Source: an uncultured Clostridia bacterium (GTDB lineage Bacteria > Bacillota > Clostridia > Christensenellales > CASEPJ01). From it: DNA of 17,051 nt. The notes beneath the pieces are model-generated. The model ran no database searches and was not told where the DNA came from. It worked only from the letters and a program-made list of their open reading frames with translations. Each line of letters starts with the position of its first letter. Within the stretch, counting starts at the first letter, position 1. The stretch lies in NCBI GenBank assembly GCA_949289715.1, contig CASEPJ010000035.1, positions 1 through 17,051 of the forward strand, in the 5' to 3' direction. Below, one piece after another: positions 7,658 through 14,851 of the stretch. The translations under genes were made by a program, and so were the position numbers.

Positions 7658-7685
7658 ATTATACCCGGGGGGGGGGGAATGTCAA
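7658..7685 (-). promoter_or_regulatory. Consensus promoter with a homopolymeric, probably phase-variable spacer
   Basis: On the minus strand a perfect TTGACA (7685-7680) and a perfect TATAAT (7663-7658) are separated by 16 nt: TT, eleven C, then GGG. It drives the lipoprotein and 882-residue surface protein genes; transcription would start near 7651. Both hexamers are perfect matches, so promoter strength should depend on spacer length, set here by the C run. One more C would give the optimal 17 nt. Confidence 0.85.
7667..7677. repeat. G11/C11 homopolymer in the promoter spacer
   Basis: Eleven consecutive G on the plus strand, the longest G/C run in the window and striking in AT-rich intergenic DNA. 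It occupies most of the -35/-10 spacer of the operon promoter. Long G/C runs are known slipped-strand hot spots. The exact length may be uncertain because of sequencing error. Confidence 0.8.
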
Positions 7686-8028
7686 GGGGTTTTTAAAAAA
7701 TTTTACAAATTTATTTGTTTTTCGCTTTTTTTTCTTCTCTCTTTTCTTTTAAAAACGGGGAATTTTTCCCTTTTATTAATTTTATTAATAAAGTTTTTCT
7801 TCCGATGTTTTTACACCCTTTTGCGGAATTTTATCGTTATATAAAAAAAGGGAATTTTGACGGACTTTTCCCCCGAAAAAGGTGAACTGTTTAAAAAAAA
7901 CCGCATAAAAATACGTTGACAAACGCAAAAATTAATGATAACATAAAAAGTGCTTTAAAGCGGAATCGACGTTTTTTAAAAGGAAATTACCGAACTAAAT
8001 CACAACAAATCGGCATTAAGGAAATTTT
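7686..8028. other. Upstream part of the divergent regulatory region between the operon and lacI
   Basis: AT-rich sequence between the operon promoter and the lacI-type start. It contains small GGGAA/TTCCC hairpins (7758-7770 and around 7849-7873), the lacI-type promoter (7916-7944) and the palindrome GCTTTAAAGC (7952-7961) at the predicted transcription start of that gene. No third copy of the operator was found here. Confidence 0.5.
7916..7944 (+). promoter_or_regulatory. Promoter of the lacI-type gene
   Basis: TTGACA (7916-7921) is followed after 17 nt by TAACAT (7939-7944), four of six matches to the -10 consensus. The leader would be about 78 nt. A 10-bp palindrome, GCTTTAAAGC, sits at the predicted start and could be a control site, but it does not resemble the shared operator. 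Confidence 0.6.
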
Positions 8029-9051
8029 ATGAAAGTAACAATAAAGGATATTGCAAAGGAAGCGGGTGTATCCATAACTACCGTTTCTTTTGTTTTGAAC
8101 GGCAATTACAAAATGGTCTCGGAAAAGACCAAGGACAAAGTTCTCGACGTGGTAAAAAAATATAACTACTGTCAGAACGCCACCGCCGTAAATTTGGTCA
8201 AAAGAAGCACAAAAACCATAGGACTTATCGTTCCCCACATCGAAAACACCTTTTTTTCGAGAATGGCGAGCGATTTTGAAAAATATTTTGCCGAATACGG
8301 TTATAACATTATTTTATGTAATTCTAACGACAATGCGGAAAGGCTGGAGAAAAATATAGAAATTTTAAAAAGGAACCGAGTGGACGCTCTCCTTCTTGTT
8401 CCCTCCGCCGAAACTTTTATTGAAGAAACTCACAAGAAAAAACTTATAAAAATGGTTAATTCCGCAAATATACCAGTCTGTGTCCTCGACCGCTGTTTGG
8501 AGGGTGTAAATTGCCTGCAAGTTACATTCAATCAAAAAGTGGGCGCATATAATGCCACAAAATATTTATTGGAATGCGGGCACAGAAAAATCGCTTGCAT
8601 TACGGGTCCCGTTGCCATACATACCGCAAAATTGCGTTACGAAGGTTATCTGCAGGCAATGGAAGAATACAACGTCAAAATTAATCCCGATTACATAAAG
8701 AACGGAACATTTCATTTCGAAAGCGGATATAATGCAATGTACGAATTAATTAAAACCGACATTACCGCTTGTTTTGCTTTAAACGATCTTATGGCATTGG
8801 GTGCAATGAAAGCATTAAACGAAGCAAAAATTTCCATTCCCGACGATATTTCTTTAATTAGCTATGACGACACGTTTTTTATGCAATTTGCAACCGTTGC
8901 CTTAACTTCGGTTAAACAAAACACGAGAGAACTTGCAGCTATAACCACAAAAATAATTTTGGATTCCATAGTCAAAGGGGACGGCGTTGTACAGACAGTC
9001 GAAATTCTGCCCGAATTGGTGAAAAGAAACAGCGTTAAAATAATAAAATAA
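8029..9051 (+). CDS. LacI-family transcriptional regulator
   Basis: A 340-residue protein, normal length for the family. The start is supported by AAGGAAA about 6 nt upstream. The N-terminus is a typical LacI helix-turn-helix (TIKDIAKEAGVSITTVSFVLNG, residues 4-25), followed by a hinge region ending in AVNL, whose Leu56 matches the residue that wedges into the central CpG of LacI operators. Residues about 61-335 are a periplasmic-binding-protein-like effector domain (TIGLIVPHIENTFFS, then ALNDLMALGAMKAL and PDDISLISYDD). It probably senses a sugar. It is divergent from the lipoprotein operon, and two identical CpG-centred operators occur in the window, so it is the obvious regulator of both surface transcription units. 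Direct binding and the effector are inferred. Confidence 0.93.
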   Translation: MKVTIKDIAKEAGVSITTVSFVLNGNYKMVSEKTKDKVLDVVKKYNYCQNATAVNLVKRSTKTIGLIVPHIENTFFSRMASDFEKYFAEYGYNIILCNSNDNAERLEKNIEILKRNRVDALLLVPSAETFIEETHKKKLIKMVNSANIPVCVLDRCLEGVNCLQVTFNQKVGAYNATKYLLECGHRKIACITGPVAIHTAKLRYEGYLQAMEEYNVKINPDYIKNGTFHFESGYNAMYELIKTDITACFALNDLMALGAMKALNEAKISIPDDISLISYDDTFFMQFATVALTSVKQNTRELAAITTKIILDSIVKGDGVVQTVEILPELVKRNSVKIIK

Positions 9052-9260
9052 TACATATTAAACCCAACAAATCGGCAAAATTACAGTTAGCAATATATCA
9101 GGCAAAAAGCAAATTTAGTTTTTTTGACTTTTTTTATTAAACGTGTTTTTATTTTTTTATTAAGCTTCAAATTAAATTTAAATCAACAAAAATTTAAAAT
9201 AAATTTTTTTCTGCTTAATTTCTTTTGATTAAACCGCCTCATTTGTGATAAAATTTATAT
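9052..9260. other. AT-rich spacer before the radical SAM gene
   Basis: No gene seen. It contains T-rich runs, CAACAAATCGGCA at 9065-9077 (an exact copy of 8003-8015 just before the lacI-type start) and the promoter of the radical SAM gene. I find no convincing terminator hairpin after the lacI-type gene. Confidence 0.4.
9225..9254 (+). promoter_or_regulatory. Extended -10 promoter giving a predicted leaderless mRNA
   Basis: TTGATT (9225-9230) is followed after 18 nt by TAAAAT (9249-9254), preceded by TGA in the extended -10 position. Only 6 nt separate the -10 box from the ATG at 9261, so transcription should begin at or within a base or two of the start codon. No Shine-Dalgarno sequence is present. 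Confidence 0.6.
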
Positions 9261-9953
9261 ATGAATATTTACGGAATGGAAAAACTATCTTTAGTCGATT
9301 ACGACGGACATATTGCCGCCACATTATTTACCGGCGGCTGTAATTTTCGTTGTCCTTTTTGCCATAACAAAACTTTGGTAATTGGTTATTCAAATCAGCC
9401 GCAGTTGGAAGAAGATGAAATTTTTAACTATTTAAAAAAGCGTAAAAATTTGTTAACGGGAGTTTGTATATCGGGGGGAGAACCCACTTTACAACCCGAT
9501 TTAAAAGAATTTGCAAAAAAAATAAAAGACTTAGATTATAAAATTAAACTAGACACTAACGGCACGGCTCCCGAAACGGTATATGACCTTATACATAACG
9601 GACTTATAGATTATGTCGCAATGGATATAAAAAACAGCAAAGAAAAATATTGCATAACCGCAGGAGCACAAAATTTAAATTTAAATAAAATAATGGAAAG
9701 CGTAGAGATGTTAAAATCCGATCTTACAGATTATGAATTTCGCACGACGCTGATTAAAGAATTTCATACAAAAAACGATATGGAAAATATAGGCGATTGG
9801 CTTAAAGGAGCAAAAAAACTGTTTTTACAGCATTTTAAATCTTCCTCGGACTGCATTAATCCCAATCTTAACGAAATACCGATAGACGAAGCCGAAACAT
9901 TTAAAAGCATTTTACAAAAAAATATCTTATCCGTTTCGCTTAGAGGATATTGA
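9261..9953 (+). CDS. nrdG: Radical SAM protein, anaerobic ribonucleotide reductase activating type
   Basis: A 230-residue radical SAM protein. C27-NFR-C31-PF-C34 is the CxxxCxxC [4Fe-4S] motif. SGGEPTLQP (71-79) is the SAM-binding GGE motif and LDTNG (97-101) is a conserved beta-strand motif. The N-terminus GMEKLSLVDYDGHIAATLFTGGCNFRCPFCHN matches the NrdG2-type activating proteins (TIGR02495-like), which use SAM to install the glycyl radical on class III RNR. The nrdD gene lies 5.8 kb away on the opposite strand, so the pair is not in one operon here. Glycyl-radical activases for other enzymes look similar, so the partner is likely but not proven. It is expressed from its own, probably leaderless, promoter and ends at a clear terminator. 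Confidence 0.8.
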   Translation: MNIYGMEKLSLVDYDGHIAATLFTGGCNFRCPFCHNKTLVIGYSNQPQLEEDEIFNYLKKRKNLLTGVCISGGEPTLQPDLKEFAKKIKDLDYKIKLDTNGTAPETVYDLIHNGLIDYVAMDIKNSKEKYCITAGAQNLNLNKIMESVEMLKSDLTDYEFRTTLIKEFHTKNDMENIGDWLKGAKKLFLQHFKSSSDCINPNLNEIPIDEAETFKSILQKNILSVSLRGY

Positions 9954-9962
9954 TTATTATTT

Positions 9963-9987
9963 AAAAGCCGCTTAAAAAGCGGCTTTT
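9963..9987 (+). terminator. Intrinsic terminator after the radical SAM gene
   Basis: AAAAGCCGCTT (9963-9973) pairs with AAGCGGCTTTT (9977-9987), an 11-bp stem with a 3-nt loop and a T-rich 3' arm, 9 nt after the stop codon. The A/T flanks are symmetric, so it could also stop minus-strand transcripts coming from 10150. Confidence 0.9.
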
Positions 9988-10149
9988 AATTTATATTGAT
10001 TTTTTTAAAATTATTACAATTCGATTTTTTTGATTTTTTTAAAAGGCGTAATTTAAACAATTTATTGAATTAATAGGTTTTAGCATGATTTATATAATTT
10101 TTTAGTATACGAATTTTTCTGATAAATTCCGATTTTTATAAATTTGCGT

Positions 10150-11244
10150 TTACAATGACGATGAGTTAATTTTTGAATTTTTTACGAGTTCAGCTAATTT
10201 TATAAATTTTCCCTCTGCCACTTTCGGCGGACAACTGTCGCTGTTGGATAGTATAAAGCCGTGTTTTCCCCTGCTTTGTATCAAAGATTCTGCATAGCGG
10301 CAAAGATTTTCTACCGACTCGTTTAACAAAAAAACAGGATCTATACCCCCTATTAAAGCCATATTGTCGGGAATAATCGAAAAGGCTTCTCCGATTTCTA
10401 TGTTACCCGTAGGGGGAGGCGTAACCGACTCTATGGCAGAAACATTCTCCTCAACCATAATTTCAATTAATTTTTTGATATGTCCGCAGGCGTGTTGAAC
10501 GTAAGGTTTTTTTACGGAATTGAAAATATCGCACCATTTTTTTATTTCGGGGAAAATATATTTTTTATACAGCGAAGGACTTATATTAGTGGTTGAACTG
10601 TCTTCCCAGCTTATTGCGGCTTCCGCATCGCTTTCCGCCGTTAAGAGAACCGTTTTTAAATTTTTATTTTGCATAACGTATAAAAGCTCTTCTAAAAGTT
10701 TTGGTTCGTCTTGTTCCATATAAACTAAATTTTGCGTACCCATAAAGTTTTCCAGCAAATTCTGAAATGCCGACTTTCCGTATATTCCCACAAGACTAAG
10801 TAACAAGCCATCTTCTTTTATGCCACTTACGATATCTTTTATTTGCTGCATATTTTCTTCTACTATCATATCTTCGAAATAAAGTATCGCCTTTTGCATA
10901 TCTGTTTTGTTTTTCACGGGATATTCTGTAAGATACCAGGTATTTGCACTCTCCGCAAAGGTATATTCAAAAACCAAATCGCCCGCTTTTGTATTTATGA
11001 CTTTTCGGCGGATGTTGCCTTTAACAATTTCTTGAACGCTGCAATTTTTATTTTTTGTTGTAAATGCCATAGCGTGTCCTCTTAAAAGAGGATCAGCCCC
11101 GATTTTTTTCAAATATGCAAATTCTCCTTTTGCTCTTATGTCTTCCGGCAAAAAATCGAAATAATATGCCAAAAAAGGAGAAAAAGGCACTCTGTCGGTT
11201 TCTTTACTTAGAATTGAATTTAACAGCCTTTCTTTTATTGTCAT
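10150..11244 (-). CDS. Uroporphyrinogen decarboxylase-fold protein, MtaA/methyltransferase-like
   Basis: A 364-residue protein. AAGGAG (11256-11251) lies 6 nt before the ATG. The N-terminus KERLLNSILSKETDRVPFSPF is typical of the URO-D family (PF01208). It carries H251-A-C253 in HACGH and a later C338 in SNSDSCPP, which together resemble the HxC...C zinc site of cobamide-dependent methyltransferases such as MtaA, absent from true HemE. No other haem gene is nearby. Such URO-D-like proteins are often found in sugar-use clusters of Clostridia with unclear function. It lies 176 nt downstream of the GH31 gene on the same strand and may be co-transcribed; no convincing own promoter is visible in the AT-rich gap. 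Fold assignment is confident; the reaction is not known. Confidence 0.8.
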   Translation of the reverse strand: MTIKERLLNSILSKETDRVPFSPFLAYYFDFLPEDIRAKGEFAYLKKIGADPLLRGHAMAFTTKNKNCSVQEIVKGNIRRKVINTKAGDLVFEYTFAESANTWYLTEYPVKNKTDMQKAILYFEDMIVEENMQQIKDIVSGIKEDGLLLSLVGIYGKSAFQNLLENFMGTQNLVYMEQDEPKLLEELLYVMQNKNLKTVLLTAESDAEAAISWEDSSTTNISPSLYKKYIFPEIKKWCDIFNSVKKPYVQHACGHIKKLIEIMVEENVSAIESVTPPPTGNIEIGEAFSIIPDNMALIGGIDPVFLLNESVENLCRYAESLIQSRGKHGFILSNSDSCPPKVAEGKFIKLAELVKNSKINSSSL

Positions 11245-11420
11245 TTTTAACTCCTTAAATATACCGTTTTTTTATTTTAAATTGATTTTATTATTTGAAA
11301 TTTAAGTTTATTATTAAAAAATATTTTTCAAATTTCATTTAATCGAAACAATGTGTTTTTGCATTTGCGTTTAGCTTTAAAAACTTTAATTCTGTTAGAA
11401 ATAGCTTTTACATAATTTTT

Positions 11421-13592
11421 CTAATTTTTTCTTAACCGTTCGACGATTTTTTTACCGTTATAATTTACTGTTTTTAAATATTCCCCGTCTAACGTAATGT
11501 GCAAAGTAGTCGGAACATCTAATTCCGATTTGTTTTTTTCGACGTCGCCTATTATCAATACAGAGGACTTTTCTTTCCATTTTAACGGAATTTTTAAATA
11601 ATTGCCCTTTTCGTAGGAGTAATCGTTGCCGCCGTCTTTGTAATAGAAAGAAACACCGTCCTCCCCAGATACGACATTTATCGTTAACTCATCTTCCTTT
11701 TGCAGAGCCGTACATTCCGCATAAGGGGCGGTTACTATTATCGAACCCGATTTTATGAATATCGGTATTTTATTTAAGGGAGTATCAACCCTCACGGTTG
11801 TGCCTCCGCAATATCTTTTTTTAGTGTGGTAATCAATCCATTCTCTCCCCTCGGGCAAATACACATCGGTGGAATAAACCTGATAATCGGTAATAATTTT
11901 AACCAAAATATCTTTACCGAAAATATATTCGTCGGACATATTTGTAACTTTAAAGTCAAAAGGAAAATCTTTTGCCAAAGGAGAAATAAAAACGTCGTCG
12001 TTTTTATATACGTCAAAGGCTGTTTTATAGATATACGGCATCAACGTATATCTTAAACGGGAAGCTTCCATCTGTGCGTCGAAGTATTTTGTTTTAGGCT
12101 CACCGAAAAACCACATTTCCCTCGGGGTGCTGGTTCCGTGGGAACGAAACAATGGAGAAAAAGCTCCGAAAAAAAACCATCTTGTATAAAGCTCTTTATA
12201 TTCTTCATTTCGGTTGCCGTTTTCGAATAAAACGAAAAATCCTCCGATATCTGTTGTGGAATAAGGTATACCCGACATACTGAAACTCAACAAAGCCGTC
12301 AATTGTTTTTTAAAAATTCCCCATTCCGCTTTTATATCTCCTGTCCATGTGGATGCCGCATATTTCTGCTGACCGGCATAACCGCTTCTCGTTAAAATAA
12401 ATACTCGTTTTAAATTGCTTTCCGCCCTTTGACGGGTATATACGTTTTTTGAATAGTTAAGGGCATAACAATTAAGATAATTTAAATTCTTTCCCTTTTT
12501 GCAATCTTTACATTCCAGCAAATTAATCGAACTGTCCGTTTCAAAAGCAGGTTCGGTAGAATCGAGCCACCATGCGTCTATACCATAATCGAAAAAATTT
12601 TTTTTCATTTCTTTCCATATCAAATCTGCGGCTTTATTATTTAGAGGGTCGTGCACTCTCCCGAATTTTTCTTCTCCCTTTCTGTTTGGTTTTTCCAATA
12701 TACCGTCGACTTTCTCCAGCTTTCTGCATATTTCGGTATTCGGGCCGAAACTAGGCCAAACGGAAATCATAATGCTGCAATCCATACCGTGTATTTCTTC
12801 GATTGCTTTTTTAGGAGAGGGATATTTTTTTTCATCCCAAACCAATGCGTTCCAACCGTAATCTCCCCAATAATTCCAGTCCTGAACTATGCAGTCCAAC
12901 GGAATATGATTTTCTCTGAAAGTTTTAACTATAGAGAGAAGTTCTTCCTGCGTTTTATAATGCTCTCTGCTTTGGAAAAAACCGTATGCCCATTTGGGAT
13001 ACATAGGACTTTTCCCTGTTAGAAATCTGTATCCTTTTATCTGTTCGCTTATATCTTCCGCAAGAATGATGTAATAGATAAAAGGTTCATTTCCCGCATA
13101 AAAAATATTAATACTGTTTTTGTCTTCCTCATCCGTATTAAAGCGTTCTACAATTTCTTTTGCACAAGGTTTATCTATTCCTATACTCATATACGAAGTG
13201 TTATCGAACAGCAAAGCATAGCCGCCGGTAGAAGTTATAAATGGAACTGCGGTAACTTCACCGTTTATTTGCAGCATCTGATACACTCCGTTTCGACGGT
13301 TCAAAGGAGAATTTTGGTGAATACCCAGCCCGTAAAGTGCTTCGTTTTCTCCTATTTCGAAAGACTGAGTAAAAGGAGAAATTTTTTCCGAAATCACCTT
13401 CTTTCCGTTTAAAAAAAATTGCAGAAGACCGTTTTCTTCAATACATTCGCATCGGGAATTATTTTTTTCGTATTTTTTACACGCTCTAACAAATAAACTG
13501 TCTGTTTTTATATTAACATCGTCATTTTTCGTCCAACGAATCACTTTCCATATGTTTTTTGCTACTTTTTCATATTTCACTTTATTATACAT
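11421..13592 (-). CDS. GH31 family alpha-glycosidase, cytoplasmic
   Basis: I choose the ATG at 13592 (723 residues) because GGAGG (13603-13599) lies 6 nt before it; the in-frame ATG at 13631 overlaps the likely -10 box and has no ribosome binding site. There is no signal peptide. The family 31 (alpha-glucosidase/alpha-xylosidase) barrel is clear: the nucleophile region GIDAWWLDSTEP (Asp about 344 from this start), the acid/base region RSGYAGQQKYAASTWTGDI (Asp about 419) and LFRSHG near 482-487. Upstream, YGLGIH and PKWAYGFFQSREHY are family landmarks. GH31 enzymes cleave alpha-linked glucosyl or xylosyl ends; which one cannot be told from the sequence alone. A cytoplasmic enzyme would act on imported oligosaccharides. 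It is divergent from an AraC-type regulator with shared promoter DNA, and the URO-D-like gene follows. Confidence 0.92.
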   Translation of the reverse strand: MYNKVKYEKVAKNIWKVIRWTKNDDVNIKTDSLFVRACKKYEKNNSRCECIEENGLLQFFLNGKKVISEKISPFTQSFEIGENEALYGLGIHQNSPLNRRNGVYQMLQINGEVTAVPFITSTGGYALLFDNTSYMSIGIDKPCAKEIVERFNTDEEDKNSINIFYAGNEPFIYYIILAEDISEQIKGYRFLTGKSPMYPKWAYGFFQSREHYKTQEELLSIVKTFRENHIPLDCIVQDWNYWGDYGWNALVWDEKKYPSPKKAIEEIHGMDCSIMISVWPSFGPNTEICRKLEKVDGILEKPNRKGEEKFGRVHDPLNNKAADLIWKEMKKNFFDYGIDAWWLDSTEPAFETDSSINLLECKDCKKGKNLNYLNCYALNYSKNVYTRQRAESNLKRVFILTRSGYAGQQKYAASTWTGDIKAEWGIFKKQLTALLSFSMSGIPYSTTDIGGFFVLFENGNRNEEYKELYTRWFFFGAFSPLFRSHGTSTPREMWFFGEPKTKYFDAQMEASRLRYTLMPYIYKTAFDVYKNDDVFISPLAKDFPFDFKVTNMSDEYIFGKDILVKIITDYQVYSTDVYLPEGREWIDYHTKKRYCGGTTVRVDTPLNKIPIFIKSGSIIVTAPYAECTALQKEDELTINVVSGEDGVSFYYKDGGNDYSYEKGNYLKIPLKWKEKSSVLIIGDVEKNKSELDVPTTLHITLDGEYLKTVNYNGKKIVERLRKN

Positions 13593-13598
13593 ACACAA

Positions 13599-13627
13599 CC
13601 TCCACATACTTATCGAATGTAATTTTA
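13599..13627 (-). promoter_or_regulatory. GH31 extended -10 and start-deciding ribosome binding site
   Basis: On the minus strand TGATAAAAT (TAAAAT at 13627-13622) forms an extended -10 box; the -35 region is poor, as expected for a promoter that needs an activator. GGAGG at 13603-13599 then sets the ATG at 13592. The low-quality -35 next to AraC-type half-sites suggests activation by the divergent regulator. Confidence 0.5.
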
Positions 13628-13651
13628 TCATAAAATTTTATATTAAGTCTA

Positions 13652-13680
13652 TTGATAAAATCACCATCATATGGTAAAAT
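13652..13680 (+). promoter_or_regulatory. araC-type gene promoter, predicted leaderless
   Basis: TTGATA (13652-13657) is followed after 17 nt by TAAAAT (13675-13680), preceded by TGG in the extended -10 position. The ATG at 13687 is only 6 nt further on and has no Shine-Dalgarno sequence, the same geometry as the promoter at 9225-9254. Confidence 0.65.
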
Positions 13681-13688
13681 ATCACCAT
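13660..13688 (+). promoter_or_regulatory. AraC-type half-sites: two ATCACCAT direct repeats 21 bp apart
   Basis: ATCACCAT occurs at 13660-13667 and 13681-13688, exactly 21 bp apart, which is two helical turns and the spacing of AraC half-sites on DNA. An inverted ATGGT (13671-13675) lies between them. The repeats flank the -10 box and the second overlaps the start codon, so binding should repress araC and could activate GH31. The protein-site link is inferred. Confidence 0.6.
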
Positions 13689-14466
13689 GAAAATACATGA
13701 CTTTAACATCGAACCGATTTTGGTGGCAAAAGACGAACTTACCCCCGAATGGAACTGGATTTCCGACTCCAACCGTTGGAGTGGCTTTCATCTGTTTTAT
13801 CTTTATAAAAATTCCGTATGTGTCGAAAGAGAAGGCATTAAATATTTTTTAACCGAAGGGGATACTTTTATTTTCGATTTATCGAAAAATCATTACTGCA
13901 CTCAGAACCCGAAATTGCCGGCTTCTATGTATGTGGCATATTTCCATTGCGAAGATTCCACCAAACTTCAAAACGCATTGCGATTGGGAAAAATTCCCTA
14001 TAGAAACCACCCGCAGGACTTTCATTTGAATATGCGCTTATTCGAGAATGCCGCTCTATCCTCCAATTCTTTAAACGAAACCGAAATATGGCTCGCCCCG
14101 ATATTGCAGCAAATTTTATGCGAGCCTGCAAGCGGAAACAACCAAAAAGCGGCCGTTTTAAATTTATGCAGAGAAATAGACCAAAATCCGCAAAAAAATT
14201 TTTCTCTATCCTATCTCGGGGAGAAAATCAATTATTCTAAAAATCAAGTTATAAGACTTTTTAAAAAAATAACGGGACTTACCCCGTATGCATATATACT
14301 TCAATCGAAAATAACCAAAGCAAAACAAATGTTGCTTTTTTCGGACTATACCTTTACCCAAATTGCCGAATATCTGGGTTATAGCGATTTAAATCATTTT
14401 TCTTCCCAGTTTTATAAAAAAACGGGACTTTATCCTACCGAATATATAAAAGAATATAAAAAATAA
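13687..14466 (+). CDS. AraC-family transcriptional regulator
   Basis: A 259-residue protein. Residues about 5-145 form a cupin-like sensor domain (HLFYLYKNSVCVEREGIKYFLTEGDTFIFDLSKNHY, typical of sugar-sensing AraC proteins). Residues about 165-259 hold the two helix-turn-helix units: LSYLGEKINYSKNQVIRLFKKITGLTPYAYI, then FTQIAEYLGYSDLNHFSSQFYKKTGLYPTEYI, which carries the family signature. It is divergent from the GH31 gene with about 95 bp between the start codons and direct-repeat half-sites in that gap, so it most likely controls GH31 and the URO-D-like gene in response to a sugar. The start codon lies 6 nt after the -10 box, implying leaderless translation. Confidence 0.93.
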   Translation: MKIHDFNIEPILVAKDELTPEWNWISDSNRWSGFHLFYLYKNSVCVEREGIKYFLTEGDTFIFDLSKNHYCTQNPKLPASMYVAYFHCEDSTKLQNALRLGKIPYRNHPQDFHLNMRLFENAALSSNSLNETEIWLAPILQQILCEPASGNNQKAAVLNLCREIDQNPQKNFSLSYLGEKINYSKNQVIRLFKKITGLTPYAYILQSKITKAKQMLLFSDYTFTQIAEYLGYSDLNHFSSQFYKKTGLYPTEYIKEYKK

Positions 14467-14851
14467 ATTTAATTTTATTTATTATAACTTATAAATTTAA
14501 CTGCAATTAAAAATATCGTTTTAAATTTTTTGATTTTAAAAAATTTAACGATTATAAATTTTACATTTCTCACCAAAGGAGAAAATTTTTATATCTGTTA
14601 AATTATATTTAGGTATTAAAAAATTTTTAAATAGATAAATGCCGACAATATTTTTTTATGGCGTTTAATTTTATTAAATTTTAAATTTAATTCGCTTTTT
14701 ACAAAAAAATAAACAAATATAAAACATCCGCAGTTTTTTGCGGATGTTTTATAGTTAAATAAATATGTAAAAAATGTTTTTGCTTATAATTAAACTTCAA
14801 TTTATTTTATTAACAAATTTATTAATTAAACAAACTGTCCTTCTTTTTAAA
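14467..14851. other. AT-rich convergent intergenic region
   Basis: No gene is supported. It contains a weak hairpin TTTCTC/GAGAAA (about 14567-14585) followed by a T run, possibly the araC-type terminator, and the strong bidirectional hairpin at 14721-14750. Short plus-strand frames running into the reductase gene have no coding support. Confidence 0.6.
14721..14750. terminator. Bidirectional terminator between araC and the thioredoxin reductase gene
   Basis: AAAACATCCGCA (14721-14732) pairs with TGCGGATGTTTT (14739-14750): a 12-bp stem with a 6-nt loop, A-rich on one side and T-rich on the other. It sits between converging genes and should end transcripts from both, including the RNR operon. 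Confidence 0.85.

Noticed and set aside
7779..7792. TTATTAA-rich palindromes as a replication-origin or operator element
   Set aside because: Simple AT-rich palindromes are expected by chance in this composition and no DnaA boxes or origin genes are nearby.
7987..8238. Minus-strand 83-codon frame opposite the lacI-type gene start
   Set aside because: It overlaps the clear helix-turn-helix coding sequence on the other strand and has no recognisable features.
10150..11244. HemE (true uroporphyrinogen decarboxylase)
   Set aside because: The HxC...C zinc-type residues, the absence of other haem genes and the sugar-gene context argue for the methyltransferase-like branch of the family.
13593..13631. 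Upstream ATG at 13631 as the GH31 start
   Set aside because: This ATG overlaps the likely -10 box and has no ribosome binding site; GGAGG at 13603-13599 points to the ATG at 13592.
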